This document shows, piece after piece, positions 24,526 through 33,936 of a DNA stretch of 64,000 nucleotides. Location of the stretch: the NCBI RefSeq assembly GCF_010509575.1, contig NZ_CP048437.1, positions 1,860,001 to 1,924,000 of the forward strand, in the 5' to 3' direction. The position numbers and the translations under genes were made by a program. Under the pieces are notes generated by a model, which saw only the letters and a program-made list of their open reading frames with translations, searched no databases and was not told the origin of the DNA. Source of the DNA: Faecalibacterium duncaniae. Its GTDB lineage: Bacteria; Bacillota; Clostridia; Oscillospirales; Ruminococcaceae. Each line of letters opens with the position of its first letter. Position 1 is the first letter of the stretch.

Positions 24526-25970
24526 TGCTTAGAGATGTACGCAGCAACGTCACGGACGGACTGCTCGGCTTCGCCACGGCAACGGGCGACGGTCTGCACA
24601 TCAAGATCGGCGTCTCCCCCTCTGTCACCGAAAAGCCCATCACCATCCTCGGCAGCATGGGCGCAAGCACCATCAAGTCCAAGCTGGGCCTGTCCCCGCT
24701 GGCCGATGCGGTCATGGACGCGGTGCAGGGCGGCGCGGCCCGCGTGTTCTGCATCCCCGTCGCCGCGAGCACCGCTGGCACGATCGGTGAGGTCACGAAG
24801 ACGGGCGACGGCGGCGGCAGCGTGACCGTGCAGGGCTCGCCCAACAACGCCTACGCGCTCACCGTGCGCTTCACCGCGCAGGGCGGGCTCAACACCGCAG
24901 CCTTCGTCTACTCCATCGACGGCGACAACTTCTCGGATGAGATCACCGTCCCCGTCACTGGCAGCTACGAGATCGAGGGCACGGGCCTGACGATCAAGTT
25001 CACCGAGGCGAGCTCGCCGGATCAGAAGCCCAGTTCCTTCCTCGTGCGCGACACCTACACCCTCAAGACCACTGCACCGAGCATGACGAACGGCGATGTG
25101 CTGGGCGCGATTGAGAAGATCAAGAGCTTCAGCGAGGAGTTCGAGTTCGTCCACATAGTCGGCGAGAGCACGGTGGAGCTGTGGGAGGCGGTCAGTGAAG
25201 CACAGAAGGAGCTGATGACGGTCTGCCACAAGCCCTGCTTCTTCCTCATGGAGGCCGCCTATCCCGCCGACGAGGCGGATGGTGACCTGAGCGATTGGGC
25301 GCTGAAGATGGAGGCAGACCGTAAGCGGATCAAGAACTCCGACATTCAGGTCTGCGCCGCATGGGGTCGCCTTGTGCGGCTGGACGGCACCACGCAGATT
25401 GTCAACCTCGCGGGCCTCGCCTCCGGGCGCTACGCCATGACGAAGGTGAGCGTGTCCATCGGCAAGACCAAGGACGAGGACGCGCTGGGCTTCCCCAAGA
25501 CGAAGCTGCTGGGGCTGGTTCCCATCGGCTACGACAGCACCGTCATTGAACTGCTGGACGTCGCGGGCTACATGACCTTCCGCGAGTACGACGGCCTTGA
25601 CGACATCTTTGTCTATCACACGAAGATGATGTGCAAGGACGGCAGCGACTTCCGCTATGCCGAGGATGTGCGTGTGAAGAACAAGATCATCCGCGAGACA
25701 CGCAAGAAGGCGCTGCAGTTCAAGAACGACGACATCGACCTTGAGGACATTCAGGGCGAGCTGGACGCGCGGGCTAAGTTCATCAGCGTGCCGCTTGACC
25801 GCATGGTGGAGGACAAGGAGATCAGCTCCTATGAGACCACCGTGGACGAGAGCTGCTACGATACCTTCCTCGAAGATGAGACCATGAGCGTCATCATCCG
25901 CTACCTCTCCAGAGGCTACATCCGCGAGGTCGTTATCGACATCGGGCGCTCGGCTCTGAGCAGCAACTAA
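24525..25970 (+). CDS. Tail sheath protein
   Basis: The 481-residue protein should form the contractile sheath, making this a myophage. It follows the DUF2586-type sheath pattern: an N-terminal domain with KIGVSPSVTEKPITILGSMG, a beta-rich middle (residues 80-175), helix-rich SMTNGDVLGAIEKIKSFSEE, and a C-terminal domain with SVIIRYLSRGYIREVVIDIG. It is placed directly before the tube gene, as in Mu (L then M). Confidence 0.88.
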   Translation: MLRDVRSNVTDGLLGFATATGDGLHIKIGVSPSVTEKPITILGSMGASTIKSKLGLSPLADAVMDAVQGGAARVFCIPVAASTAGTIGEVTKTGDGGGSVTVQGSPNNAYALTVRFTAQGGLNTAAFVYSIDGDNFSDEITVPVTGSYEIEGTGLTIKFTEASSPDQKPSSFLVRDTYTLKTTAPSMTNGDVLGAIEKIKSFSEEFEFVHIVGESTVELWEAVSEAQKELMTVCHKPCFFLMEAAYPADEADGDLSDWALKMEADRKRIKNSDIQVCAAWGRLVRLDGTTQIVNLAGLASGRYAMTKVSVSIGKTKDEDALGFPKTKLLGLVPIGYDSTVIELLDVAGYMTFREYDGLDDIFVYHTKMMCKDGSDFRYAEDVRVKNKIIRETRKKALQFKNDDIDLEDIQGELDARAKFISVPLDRMVEDKEISSYETTVDESCYDTFLEDETMSVIIRYLSRGYIREVVIDIGRSALSSN

Positions 25971-25986
25971 GGGAGGAGGACAGGCA

Positions 25987-26421
25987 ATGCTGAAGGTAAA
26001 CGGAAAAGCCTATGATTGGGGCGACGTGGATCTGAAAATCCCCGGCCTGAACATTCAGGTGCAGGAGATCAGCTATGACGACGAGCTGGAGATAGAGGAA
26101 GTCTACGGCTACGGCTCCAAGCCGCGCGGCTACGGCACGGGCAACTATAAGGCGTCCGGCAAGCTCTCCATGCTCCGCGACGACTACGACGATCTGCTGG
26201 CCTACTGCAAGCAGAAGGGCGTTCCCTTCTACAAGATGGAGCTGCCCTCCATCATCGTCTCCTACGCCAACGAGGGCGCACGCACGAAGATCGACGAGCT
26301 GAAGAAGGTCAAGTTCTCCAAGCGCAGCAACAAGGCAGCGCAGGGCGACAAGAGCCTCACCGTCGACGTCGACATGATGATCGTCGGCGGCGTGTATCAG
26401 GACGGCGTCGCACCCGTCTAA
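25987..26421 (+). CDS. Tail tube protein
   Basis: A 144-residue, beta-rich protein, predicted inner tube subunit. Typical features are AYDWGDVDLKIPGLNIQVQE and YGYGSKPRGYGTGNYKASGK, then the segment VDVDMMIVGGVYQDGVAPV. It lies between sheath and chaperone genes and has GGGAGGAGGACAGGCA before its start. Confidence 0.85.
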   Translation: MLKVNGKAYDWGDVDLKIPGLNIQVQEISYDDELEIEEVYGYGSKPRGYGTGNYKASGKLSMLRDDYDDLLAYCKQKGVPFYKMELPSIIVSYANEGARTKIDELKKVKFSKRSNKAAQGDKSLTVDVDMMIVGGVYQDGVAPV

Positions 26422-26460
26422 GGACAACATTTTTGAGAATAACAAGGAGGAAGTCACACT

Positions 26461-26817
26461 ATGGAAAGCACCAACAACCAGACCCCCGCCCGCAGCAGCG
26501 AGGAACAGCTCAAGGCCAAGTACGGCGGCAAGCTCTACCGCGTCGGCATCACCGTCCCTGTGGATGATGAGAGCGAGAAAGAGTTCTCCTACTACTTCAA
26601 GCGCCCCACCGTCCCCAGCTATGACCGCTACATCAAGACCGCTGCACAGGGCATCACCAAGGCGAGCAAGGCGTTCATGCTGGACGCGGTCATCGACGAG
26701 GACGCCGAGCGTCTGACGAAGGACATGGAGGAGAACCCCGGCATCGCGATCTCCATCGGCAATAAGCTGACGGAGATCCTCGGCCTGACGGGTACGGCAA
26801 ATTTGAAGAAGCTCTAA
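26461..26817 (+). CDS. Tail assembly chaperone, short form
   Basis: The 118-residue protein (gpG-like) has an N-terminal extended part and a helical C-terminal half (PSYDRYIKTAAQGITKASKA). It lies between tube and tape-measure genes, where tailed phages encode a chaperone that coats the tape measure during assembly. Near its end a -1 slippery sequence allows a longer product, listed next. AAGGAGGAAGTCACACT precedes the ATG. Confidence 0.85.
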   Translation: MESTNNQTPARSSEEQLKAKYGGKLYRVGITVPVDDESEKEFSYYFKRPTVPSYDRYIKTAAQGITKASKAFMLDAVIDEDAERLTKDMEENPGIAISIGNKLTEILGLTGTANLKKL

Positions 26818-27029
26818 GAGAACGGGTCGCGGAGGTACGGGAGAGCTTCGTGGAGCGCGGGCTCCTTGAGATCTATCGTTTTGTGCCTCCGCCTCTCTTA
26901 GAGACCTTTGACCCCGAAACGATTGACGACGTCGACGAGTTCCTCGGATGGGTCGCAAAGGCCCGCTTCATGCAGGAACTTGAGGAGGGTATCGTCACCC
27001 GGGCGATCGTGCGAGCGTTCCCTGAGTGA
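26461..27029 (+). CDS. Tail assembly chaperone, -1 frameshift product
   Basis: Ribosomes that slip one base back at A AAT TTG (26799-26805) skip the TAA at 26815 and continue in a frame open to the TGA at 27027-27029. The fused product is about 189 residues. The added part reads EEALRERVAEVRESFVERGL and onward, is charged and helical, and has no start codon or ribosome site of its own. The G/GT-type fusion is conserved in tailed phages and described for Mu, so the shift is very likely functional. Confidence 0.82.
26799..26805 (+). promoter_or_regulatory. -1 ribosomal frameshift site AAATTTG
   Basis: The heptamer matches the X XXY YYZ rule with X=A, Y=T, Z=G in the correct reading phase (gcA AAT TTG). 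Both tRNAs can re-pair in the -1 frame as AAA and TTT. It lies four codons before the short-form stop. Confidence 0.8.
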
Positions 27030-27089
27030 CGGCCTCCCGTCGCCGATCGTTTTTCCGCCTCTATCTCAAACTGGAGGTGAAAGCAGAAA

Positions 27090-29477
27090 ATGAGTTTAGA
27101 GTCCGTATTTAAGCTGTCGCTCATTATGAACATGATCGACAACCTCTCCGGGCCGATGGCGGGCGTGGCGTCCAAGGTCGGCGCAAACGTCTCCAAGCTG
27201 GACGCCGCAAGCCAGACCTTCGGCAGCATGGCAAAGGCGGGTGCGGCGATGCAGGAGACGGGCTCACAGATCGTAAACGCTGTGCTCGCCCCGGTAGAGG
27301 CGACCTTTGAAACGCGGCGTGCGCTGGGTGAGCTGGCCTCGCTGGGCGTGCAAGACCTTGAAGCGGTCGAAAACGCCGCACGCAGCTTCTCCGATCAGTG
27401 GGCGGGCACGTCGAAGGCGGACTTCATCAGCGCGGCCTACGACATCAAGAGCGGCATCGCCTCCCTCTCTGATGAGGGCGTCGCAGAGTTCACAAGCCTC
27501 GCGGCCCTGACCGCAAAGGCGACAAAGTCCACGGCGGGCGAGATGACCTCGCTGTTTGCCACAGGCTACGGCATTTATAAAGACTACTACAGCGACCTGA
27601 GCGACATGGAGTTCGGCGAGATGTTCTCGGCTGGCATCTCCGACGCCGTCCGAGCGTTCAAGACCTCCGGCTCCGGCATGGCACAGGCAATCCAGAACCT
27701 CGGCGCATCGGCGACCACGGCGCAGGTGCCGCTGGAAGAGCAGCTCTCCGTCTTGGGTATGCTGCAAGCAACGATGGGCGGCGCGGAAGCGGGCACGAAA
27801 TACAAAGCCTTCCTCCGCAGCGCCACCAAGGGCGGCGAGGCGCTGGGACTCAAGTTCACAGACGCCAACAACCAGCTCCTGAGTATGCCGGAAATCCTCG
27901 ACATCCTGCGGGGCAAGTTCGGCGAGACAATGGACGCCGCCGAAAAGATGGAGCTGCAGAAAGCCTTCGGCGACACCGAGGCCGTAGCGCTCATCGACCT
28001 GATGTATAACAAGGTCGGCGACCTGCAGGACAACATCGTCAATATGTACGGCTCGCTCGGGAAGGGCGTGTCGGTCACGGAGCAGATGGCCTCCGCCATT
28101 CAGGAGACGGAGCCGGAACGCTTCGAGCGACTCAAGCAGCGCATCCACAACGTCACTGAGAGCATCGGCAACTCCCTGCTCCCCACGGTCAACGACCTGA
28201 TGAGCAAGGGCGAGGGCGTGCTGACGAAGGTCGGCTCGTGGATCGAGAAGAACCAAGAGCTCGTCAAGGTCATCATGCTCATCGTTCTTGCGGTGGGCGG
28301 TTTCCTCGCCGTAGGCGGCACGCTGATCGCCCTGATCTCCGGCGTCGGCCTCGTCGTGACAAAAACGGTCAGCGCGTTCAAGATACTCAAGGGCGGCTTC
28401 GCACTGGCGCGAGGGGCGCTCACACCGCTCATATCCTCGGTGTGGAGCTTCACGGCGGCGCTGCTGGCCAACCCCGTCACATGGGTCGTCATTGGCATTG
28501 TGGCCCTCATTGCGGCGCTGGTGCTACTCTACAACAAGTGTGAGTGGTTCCGCAATGCGGTCAACTCCGTCATCAACTTCTTCAAGGGAACGCTGACGGC
28601 GGTGGGCTCGGTCGCGAAGTCGGTGTTTGAAGGCATCGGGAACGTGATCGGCTCCGTCATGGACGCGGCAAAGGCGACCGTGTCCGAGAAGCTGTCCAAC
28701 ATCAAGACGGCCTACGAGGAACACGGCGGCGGCATTTCCGGCGTCGCAGCGGCGGCGATGGAGGCGGTCAAGGGCTGGTACACAGCGGGCTACACCTTCA
28801 TCGACAACCTCACGGGCGGCAAGCTCTCGGAGATCCGTGAGAAGTTCTCGACGGCCATGAGCAACATCGTCCAAGGCATCTCACAGAAGTTCACCGACGC
28901 ACGCACCGCCTTCTCCAACGGCCTGAACAACATCAAGAACGCCGTCTCCGGCGCGGTCACGTGGTTCTTCGAGTCCGGCAAACGGATCGTGTCCACCTTT
29001 GCAAACGGCATCAAGTCCGCCTTCAGCAGCGCGGTCGAGGCCGTAAAGGGCGGCTTGCAGAAGATCCGCAACCTCCTCCCGTTCTCTGACGCGAAGGAGG
29101 GGCCGCTGTCCACACTGACCCTGTCCGGCCAACGCACCATGACTACCTACGCTCACGGCCTAACGCTGGCGGGCGACGCCCCGGCAGAGGCGATGAACAA
29201 GAGCCTCCAGCAGGTGCAGGGCGCTCTTGACCGCGAGCCGGAGAAGAAGGTCGACCTCGGCGGCGGGAAGAAGGACAAGGACGAGAGCAGCGATGAGGGC
29301 GGCTCCGGTAAGGGCAAGCAGGTTATCATCCACAAGCTGCTCGTCCCGGTCGACCTCAAGAAGATCAAAGACCTGCAACAGCTCCTCGCTCTTTTGCAGG
29401 AGGTCGAGGACTACGCAGCGGCCAACGAGGACGGCGAACCCGGCGACGAAGAAGACGCCGCCCCGGCCCCGGCATAA
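27090..29477 (+). CDS. Tape measure protein
   Basis: The 795-residue protein sets tail length and helps DNA entry. It has the usual layout: an N-terminal helical region with DNLSGPMAGVASKVGANVSK, a TP901-type domain (residues 70-300, including SAAYDIKSGIASLSDEGVAEF), two hydrophobic stretches near residues 385-425 and 448-478 (VIMLIVLAVGGFLAVGGTLI; WVVIGIVALIAALVLLYN) and long repetitive helices. The C-terminal 100 residues are charged, with a Lys/Asp/Gly-rich linker. It is the longest gene of the prophage. At about 0.15 nm per residue the tail would be near 120 nm. Confidence 0.92.
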   Translation: MSLESVFKLSLIMNMIDNLSGPMAGVASKVGANVSKLDAASQTFGSMAKAGAAMQETGSQIVNAVLAPVEATFETRRALGELASLGVQDLEAVENAARSFSDQWAGTSKADFISAAYDIKSGIASLSDEGVAEFTSLAALTAKATKSTAGEMTSLFATGYGIYKDYYSDLSDMEFGEMFSAGISDAVRAFKTSGSGMAQAIQNLGASATTAQVPLEEQLSVLGMLQATMGGAEAGTKYKAFLRSATKGGEALGLKFTDANNQLLSMPEILDILRGKFGETMDAAEKMELQKAFGDTEAVALIDLMYNKVGDLQDNIVNMYGSLGKGVSVTEQMASAIQETEPERFERLKQRIHNVTESIGNSLLPTVNDLMSKGEGVLTKVGSWIEKNQELVKVIMLIVLAVGGFLAVGGTLIALISGVGLVVTKTVSAFKILKGGFALARGALTPLISSVWSFTAALLANPVTWVVIGIVALIAALVLLYNKCEWFRNAVNSVINFFKGTLTAVGSVAKSVFEGIGNVIGSVMDAAKATVSEKLSNIKTAYEEHGGGISGVAAAAMEAVKGWYTAGYTFIDNLTGGKLSEIREKFSTAMSNIVQGISQKFTDARTAFSNGLNNIKNAVSGAVTWFFESGKRIVSTFANGIKSAFSSAVEAVKGGLQKIRNLLPFSDAKEGPLSTLTLSGQRTMTTYAHGLTLAGDAPAEAMNKSLQQVQGALDREPEKKVDLGGGKKDKDESSDEGGSGKGKQVIIHKLLVPVDLKKIKDLQQLLALLQEVEDYAAANEDGEPGDEEDAAPAPA

Positions 29478-29491
29478 GGAAGGAGGACGCT

Positions 29492-30067
29492 ATGATCTAT
29501 GTAGAAGACGAACTGATCAAGCTCAACGGCGTCGTCCTCCCCGGTCTCGTCAAAAGCATCGAGGTCATTGAGACCGCGAAGGTGGACGAGCAGGAGGTCG
29601 AGGGCAGCGCCACTAAGCCGAAACAGGCAACGGGCTACGAGGACGCCAAGGTCAACATCGAGCTGATCATCGACGACACGCCCTCGCAGACCAAGTACCA
29701 GCGATACGCAACGCTCCGGGCGATCTTCCGATCGCCCGGGCAGAGCGTGCCGCAGCCCATCCCCATCATCAGCGAGGACACCGCCGCCCACGGTGTGGAG
29801 AAGGTCATCTTCAAGAAGCTGTCCCACAAGGGCGAAAACAAGCGCGGGCAGCTTACGGCTACGCTGGAGCTGTGGGAGTACATCCCGCAGACCATCACGG
29901 CAAAGTCCGGCTCCAGTTCCGGCTCCGGCAAGTCCGGCGGCGGCGCGGCGAGCAATCTGAAGGCAGGCTACAAGAGCTACCTGAGCAACGAACGGGGCAA
30001 GTCCCCCGCACGGGATGACGCGGACGCCACGGCGGCGATGAACAAAGTGACCGCCATGCCGTACTAA
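29492..30067 (+). CDS. Baseplate/hub-associated protein
   Basis: A 191-residue protein whose first 130 residues are beta-rich (LIKLNGVVLPGLVKSIEVIE, DAKVNIELIIDDTPSQTKYQ, GQLTATLELWEYIP), followed by a Ser/Gly linker and a basic tail. It follows the tape measure gene, in the place of Mu N or of the LysM-type adaptors that join hub and tube. No LysM repeat is visible, so the exact role is uncertain. Confidence 0.6.
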   Translation: MIYVEDELIKLNGVVLPGLVKSIEVIETAKVDEQEVEGSATKPKQATGYEDAKVNIELIIDDTPSQTKYQRYATLRAIFRSPGQSVPQPIPIISEDTAAHGVEKVIFKKLSHKGENKRGQLTATLELWEYIPQTITAKSGSSSGSGKSGGGAASNLKAGYKSYLSNERGKSPARDDADATAAMNKVTAMPY

Positions 30068-30077
30068 GGAGGCCACA

Positions 30078-30833
30078 GTGGAAACGAAAGAACTGTACTA
30101 CCCGCAGATCTCGGCACAGGCCGGTTCCTACACCTTCGAGGAAGGCGTGGAGCTTGAGATCTATTCCTCGAAGTCCTCGTATTATGATTGGGCGAAGATC
30201 CGCTTCACGAGCCAGTTCCGCCCGAAGCTCTCGCTCAAGAAGAAAGACCCCGCCACCATCCAGCTCGGCTATGACGGCACGCTGGAGGACGTGTTCACGG
30301 GCTTCGTCTCCGGCAACTACGACGGCGGGACGTATGCCAACGAGGTCGCGCTGAAGGATGAGATGCTGCTCATGGAGGAGACGATCATCAACGACACCTT
30401 CCTCGACACCACGCCGCAGGAGCTGATCTCGTACTTCCTTGCACAGGCGGGCCTGTCCAAGATGAAGCTCTCCAGCAAGGCCTACCCGACGCGCAAAATG
30501 CTCCCCATTCGGAGGCAGACCGCCGTCCAAGCGATCAACGCCGTCAATGCGGCGTGGGGGCTTCGTGTTCCGTTCTTCTTCTCGGGCGGCGTCTTCTATT
30601 GGGACGAGAAGCCGGAACAGAAGAAGGTCTACACCTTCGAGCGCGGCGTGAACATCCTAAACCTGCGCCGCGCGGGCGGCGTGTGGGAGCTGGAGACGGT
30701 CTCCGCGCCATTCATCAAGCACTCCCACAAAATAAACCTCATCCATCCGCAGGTGAGCGGTGAGGTCGAGGTCTCCAAGGTGGTCAGCAAGACCAACGAC
30801 TCCGGCTTCATCCGCACCTACATCTATTTCTGA
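30078..30833 (+). CDS. Baseplate hub protein (Mu gp44 / gpD-like)
   Basis: The 251-residue protein resembles the hub of contractile tails, with strands typical of the gp27/gpD fold (GVELEIYSSKSSYYDWAKIR, IQLGYDGTLEDVFTGFVSGN) and the conserved segment TPQELISYFLAQAGL and AVQAINAVNAAWGL. It lies between the hub adaptor and spike genes. The start used is a GTG at 30078 after AAGGAGGCCACA. Confidence 0.75.
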   Translation: METKELYYPQISAQAGSYTFEEGVELEIYSSKSSYYDWAKIRFTSQFRPKLSLKKKDPATIQLGYDGTLEDVFTGFVSGNYDGGTYANEVALKDEMLLMEETIINDTFLDTTPQELISYFLAQAGLSKMKLSSKAYPTRKMLPIRRQTAVQAINAVNAAWGLRVPFFFSGGVFYWDEKPEQKKVYTFERGVNILNLRRAGGVWELETVSAPFIKHSHKINLIHPQVSGEVEVSKVVSKTNDSGFIRTYIYF

Positions 30834-30854
30834 CCCCGAAAGGAGGAAACCGAC

Positions 30855-31214
30855 GTGCTCGAAGAAATGGTCGCGTCCGTTATGAAGAAGACGCTGGCGC
30901 AGGACTTCCCGCATTTGAAGCTCCCCGCCGCCGTATTCGCCACCATCGACTCGGCGGCAAAGAGCGACGCCTTTGACATTGAGGAACTGATCGTCCACAA
31001 CGAAGTGACGGGCGAGGTGTTCAAGGCGCACATCACCTCCTACTGGTACGAGTACAAACTCACCGTCATCGACCGCTTCGGCAACCCTGACACCAACTAT
31101 CCCGCGCTTCCGGGAATTAAGTCTAAGAAACAGTTCAAGGCCGGGGCGGTCGTGGCCGTCGCGCTTCCCTACGGCGACCTCACCCCGGCGATCATCGGGG
31201 AGGTGGAGCTATGA
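30855..31214 (+). CDS. Baseplate spike-type OB-fold protein
   Basis: The 119-residue protein starts at GTG 30855 after AAAGGAGGAAACCGAC. The C-terminal half (FKAHITSYWYEYKLTVIDRF, KQFKAGAVVAVALPYGDLTP) looks like the OB-fold of gpV/gp45 spike proteins. It is much shorter than Mu gp45 and lacks a long beta-helix tip, so a separate tip may exist or be the protein's partner. The stop overlaps the next start by 4 bp. Confidence 0.65.
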   Translation: MLEEMVASVMKKTLAQDFPHLKLPAAVFATIDSAAKSDAFDIEELIVHNEVTGEVFKAHITSYWYEYKLTVIDRFGNPDTNYPALPGIKSKKQFKAGAVVAVALPYGDLTPAIIGEVEL

Positions 31215-31621
31215 CGGGCCTGAACGATACGGACATCCGGCTCAACAGCGAGTGGCAGCTCACACAGGCCACAGACGGCGACGCGCCGCTCTGCTCGGGG
31301 CTGGAGTGTCTGTATCAGAACATCGTCCTTGAGGCGCTCACGCAGCCGGGAGACGTCTTCTATGACGCCGAGTTCGGCTGGGGCCTGTATGACTTCATCC
31401 AGTCCGAGGACACGGAGCTGACCCGTCTGGAGATCACCCAGCGGGTGCGGCTCAAGCTGCAGAAGCGGGAGGTCATCCTCCCGGAAAGCATTGAGATCAG
31501 TATTGCGTTCGAGGATGACGCGGTCGTGCTGCACTGCTCCTTCCGCTTCGCGGAGGAGGACGAGCGGCGCGAGCTGGACGTCATCATCGGCGCGGTGAGC
31601 GTGGAGGTGGTATCAGAATGA
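31211..31621 (+). CDS. Baseplate wedge protein (Mu gp46 / W-like)
   Basis: A 136-residue protein with QNIVLEALTQPGDVFYDAEF, GLYDFIQSEDTELTRLEITQ and QKREVILPESIEISIAFEDD, the pattern of the gp25/W-like baseplate wedge family. It overlaps both neighbours by 4 bp. The order spike, W, J matches other contractile tails. Confidence 0.8.
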   Translation: MTGLNDTDIRLNSEWQLTQATDGDAPLCSGLECLYQNIVLEALTQPGDVFYDAEFGWGLYDFIQSEDTELTRLEITQRVRLKLQKREVILPESIEISIAFEDDAVVLHCSFRFAEEDERRELDVIIGAVSVEVVSE

Positions 31622-32748
31622 TCGACAAGGAAATACTGGACGCCGTGCTCCCTCTGCCTACGCTGGACGAGCTGAAGGAGCAGAAGGTCGAGGAGCTGAA
31701 GGACGAGGGCTTCGTCATCAGCAACTTCCATTCGGGCGGCGTGTTCTACACGATGCTCATGATCGTGCTGCGCATCAAGGTCGAGGTCATTGAATTGCTC
31801 CGCGTCGTGCTGAACAATATGTTCGTCTCCCACGCGGGCGGCGCGTGGCTCGACCTGAAGATGGCGGATTACTCCAAAAAGCGCAAGAAGGCGCAGAAGA
31901 CGCAGGGCTTCGTCACCGTCAGCCGCACCGACATGACGGGCGAGGCGGTCAAAATCCCCAAGGGCCACGTCTTCAAGAGCATCCTCGACATCAACGGCGA
32001 GGAGCTGCGATTCTTCGTGCTGGAGGCGGCGACGCTGCAAAAGGGCGCGTCCTCCGTGGACGTGCTGGTGGAGGCCGAGACAGAGGGCAGCCGCTACAAC
32101 GTCCCCGCAGGGCAGATCGTACGCACGCTGACCTACCTCGGCGACGTCACATTCAGCAACGCCGAGGACTGGATCGTGCGGGAAGGTAGCGACACCGAGG
32201 ACGACGAGAGCGCGAGGGCGCGGACACTCCGCTCGTGGTCGGAGCTGGCGCAGCGGGCGACGGAGGACACCTTCATTGACGCGGCGGAGTCAGTCCCCGG
32301 TGTACTGTTCGCACAGGCCGACTGCAACCACCCGCGCGGGCAGGGCACGGTGGACGTCATCGTGACAGGCACGGCGGGCGAGGCAACGGAGGGACTGCTT
32401 GCGGCAGTAAGAGAAGCCGTTGACAAGATCGCTGGCCCGTATGATAATATTCTCGTGAAGTCCTCTGTGACCGTATCGCAGAATATCTCCGTCACGGTCA
32501 CGACCGACACGGCGGACACGGACGAGGCGGTGGAGAACCGGGTCAAGGCGATCCTCACCGAACTGCTGGCCGTGCGCCGCAGCCGCAAGCTCAACGAGCT
32601 GACCCTGTCCGACATCAACCACGCGATCCGCAGCGGCTACAGTGGGGCCACCAACGCGGCGGTCTCCGAGCCGGAGGCGGATGTGAAGCTGGGTAAGGAC
32701 AAGGTCATCACCCTCGGCGACGTCTCTGTGACGGTCGAAAGGGAGTGA
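31618..32748 (+). CDS. Baseplate J-like protein (Mu gp47)
   Basis: The 376-residue wedge protein has the Baseplate_J core: FVSHAGGAWLDLKMADYSKK near residue 65, the conserved EAETEGSRYNVPAGQIVRTL near 155, a segment DDESARARTLRSWSEL near 195 and AESVPGVLFAQADCNHPRGQ, ending in a beta domain. Together with the W-like and gp48-like proteins it forms the baseplate wedge. Confidence 0.9.
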   Translation: MIDKEILDAVLPLPTLDELKEQKVEELKDEGFVISNFHSGGVFYTMLMIVLRIKVEVIELLRVVLNNMFVSHAGGAWLDLKMADYSKKRKKAQKTQGFVTVSRTDMTGEAVKIPKGHVFKSILDINGEELRFFVLEAATLQKGASSVDVLVEAETEGSRYNVPAGQIVRTLTYLGDVTFSNAEDWIVREGSDTEDDESARARTLRSWSELAQRATEDTFIDAAESVPGVLFAQADCNHPRGQGTVDVIVTGTAGEATEGLLAAVREAVDKIAGPYDNILVKSSVTVSQNISVTVTTDTADTDEAVENRVKAILTELLAVRRSRKLNELTLSDINHAIRSGYSGATNAAVSEPEADVKLGKDKVITLGDVSVTVERE

Positions 32749-32752
32749 GCGG

Positions 32753-33610
32753 ATGAAGCAGTTTGAAACCTTCGGGGAATATATGTTTGATCTGCTCTTC
32801 GCTCCCTTGAAGAAGGGCCGGAAGACGGTCAACCAGCTCCGCATCTTCTTCAAGGTCATGGGGCGCGAGTTCGACGACCTGAAGGCGTCGATCTTCCGCG
32901 TGCGCAGCGAGGCGAACGTAGCAAGCTGCTCAGAGGTCATGCTCCCCGTGCATGGGCAAGACCGGGATATGCCGCGACTGGAGGGCGAGGACGCCGAAGC
33001 CTATCGGACGCGCCTGTCCATGAAGGGGATCATCTCACAGTGGAGCGGCACGCGGCGCGGCGTTCTCTACGCGCTGACCGCGCTCGGCTACGACCGCAGC
33101 CGGATTGAACTGTTCGCCGATCAGGATGCGGAGCGCTGGGCTGAGTTCATCATCTTCCTGAACAGTTCCAAGCCCAGCGGCGTTACAAATCTCTCGGTCA
33201 TCGACGGGCAAGTCCGCAAGGTCAAGGAGGGCAGCAGTAAGCCCGCCTACGGTATGGAGACCATCGGCGGGCTCATTATTCAATCCCGGCTTCAGACAGG
33301 CTTCTCACGCTATCCAAGGTGCGGAGAGATCGTGTGCGGCGTGTGGCCGCATATCGTCAGTGAAGGACATCTCGTGGCCTCGACGGTCATGGCGCAAGGC
33401 GGCGCATCGGGCGGCGGCAATCCCTTCCCGAGAGTCGGCACATTTGCAGCCTCCGAGGAGTTCTATCACTTCGGCGCGTACACCATTTATCAGGGCTTCG
33501 CCTCGGACATTGAGGCGGGCTCGAAGGCGGCGCAGGGTGCAAAGGTCTACCTGAGATGCTCCACCTCCACGCGCTGCTCTACCAACGCGAAAGGAGGCGC
33601 AGCAGAATGA
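32753..33610 (+). CDS. Baseplate/tail protein (Mu gp48 / gpI-like) with extended C-terminus
   Basis: The first 140 residues look like the gpI/gp48 family (FFKVMGREFDDLKASIFRVR, GEDAEAYRTRLSMKGIISQW, VLYALTALGYDRSRIELFAD). The last 120 residues form an added beta-rich region (GGLIIQSRLQTGFSRYPRCG) ending with several cysteines (CSTSTRCST). Such proteins link the wedge to the tail fibres. The added domain may be the attachment point for the downstream tip proteins. The stop overlaps the next start by 4 bp. Confidence 0.7.
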   Translation: MKQFETFGEYMFDLLFAPLKKGRKTVNQLRIFFKVMGREFDDLKASIFRVRSEANVASCSEVMLPVHGQDRDMPRLEGEDAEAYRTRLSMKGIISQWSGTRRGVLYALTALGYDRSRIELFADQDAERWAEFIIFLNSSKPSGVTNLSVIDGQVRKVKEGSSKPAYGMETIGGLIIQSRLQTGFSRYPRCGEIVCGVWPHIVSEGHLVASTVMAQGGASGGGNPFPRVGTFAASEEFYHFGAYTIYQGFASDIEAGSKAAQGAKVYLRCSTSTRCSTNAKGGAAE

Positions 33611-33936
33611 AAACATTGACTTCTATCGGTATCCAGAAGATCGGGCAGCGGTTCGTTGACTCGGTCGATCATGCGGACTACACGCTCAACGGCGTGCCAC
33701 AGACAGCGGAGCCCTTCCGCCGCTTCGTGCAGGGCGCAAGCGCAAGGGTCTACATTTACTTCGACGATACCGTGATCGGTGACGTCGCCGAGGTGCAGCT
33801 CGTGGACAAAGACGGCGACATCATCGCGTCAGCGGGCGAACGGGTCTTCACAAAAACACCGGGCAAGGGGCTTTATATAGCCTTCAAATATAATATCTTA
33901 GAAGTGGAGGTCGAAAGCAGCAATGAAAGCCTATGA
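33607..33936 (+). CDS. Tail-tip accessory protein, unknown
   Basis: A 109-residue beta-rich protein (VQGASARVYIYFDDTVIGDV, AEVQLVDKDGDIIASAGERV) overlapping the previous gene by 4 bp and the next by 14 bp. It resembles no family I can name. Its place between baseplate and DGR target suggests a small tail-fibre or adaptor protein. Confidence 0.55.
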   Translation: MKTLTSIGIQKIGQRFVDSVDHADYTLNGVPQTAEPFRRFVQGASARVYIYFDDTVIGDVAEVQLVDKDGDIIASAGERVFTKTPGKGLYIAFKYNILEVEVESSNESL

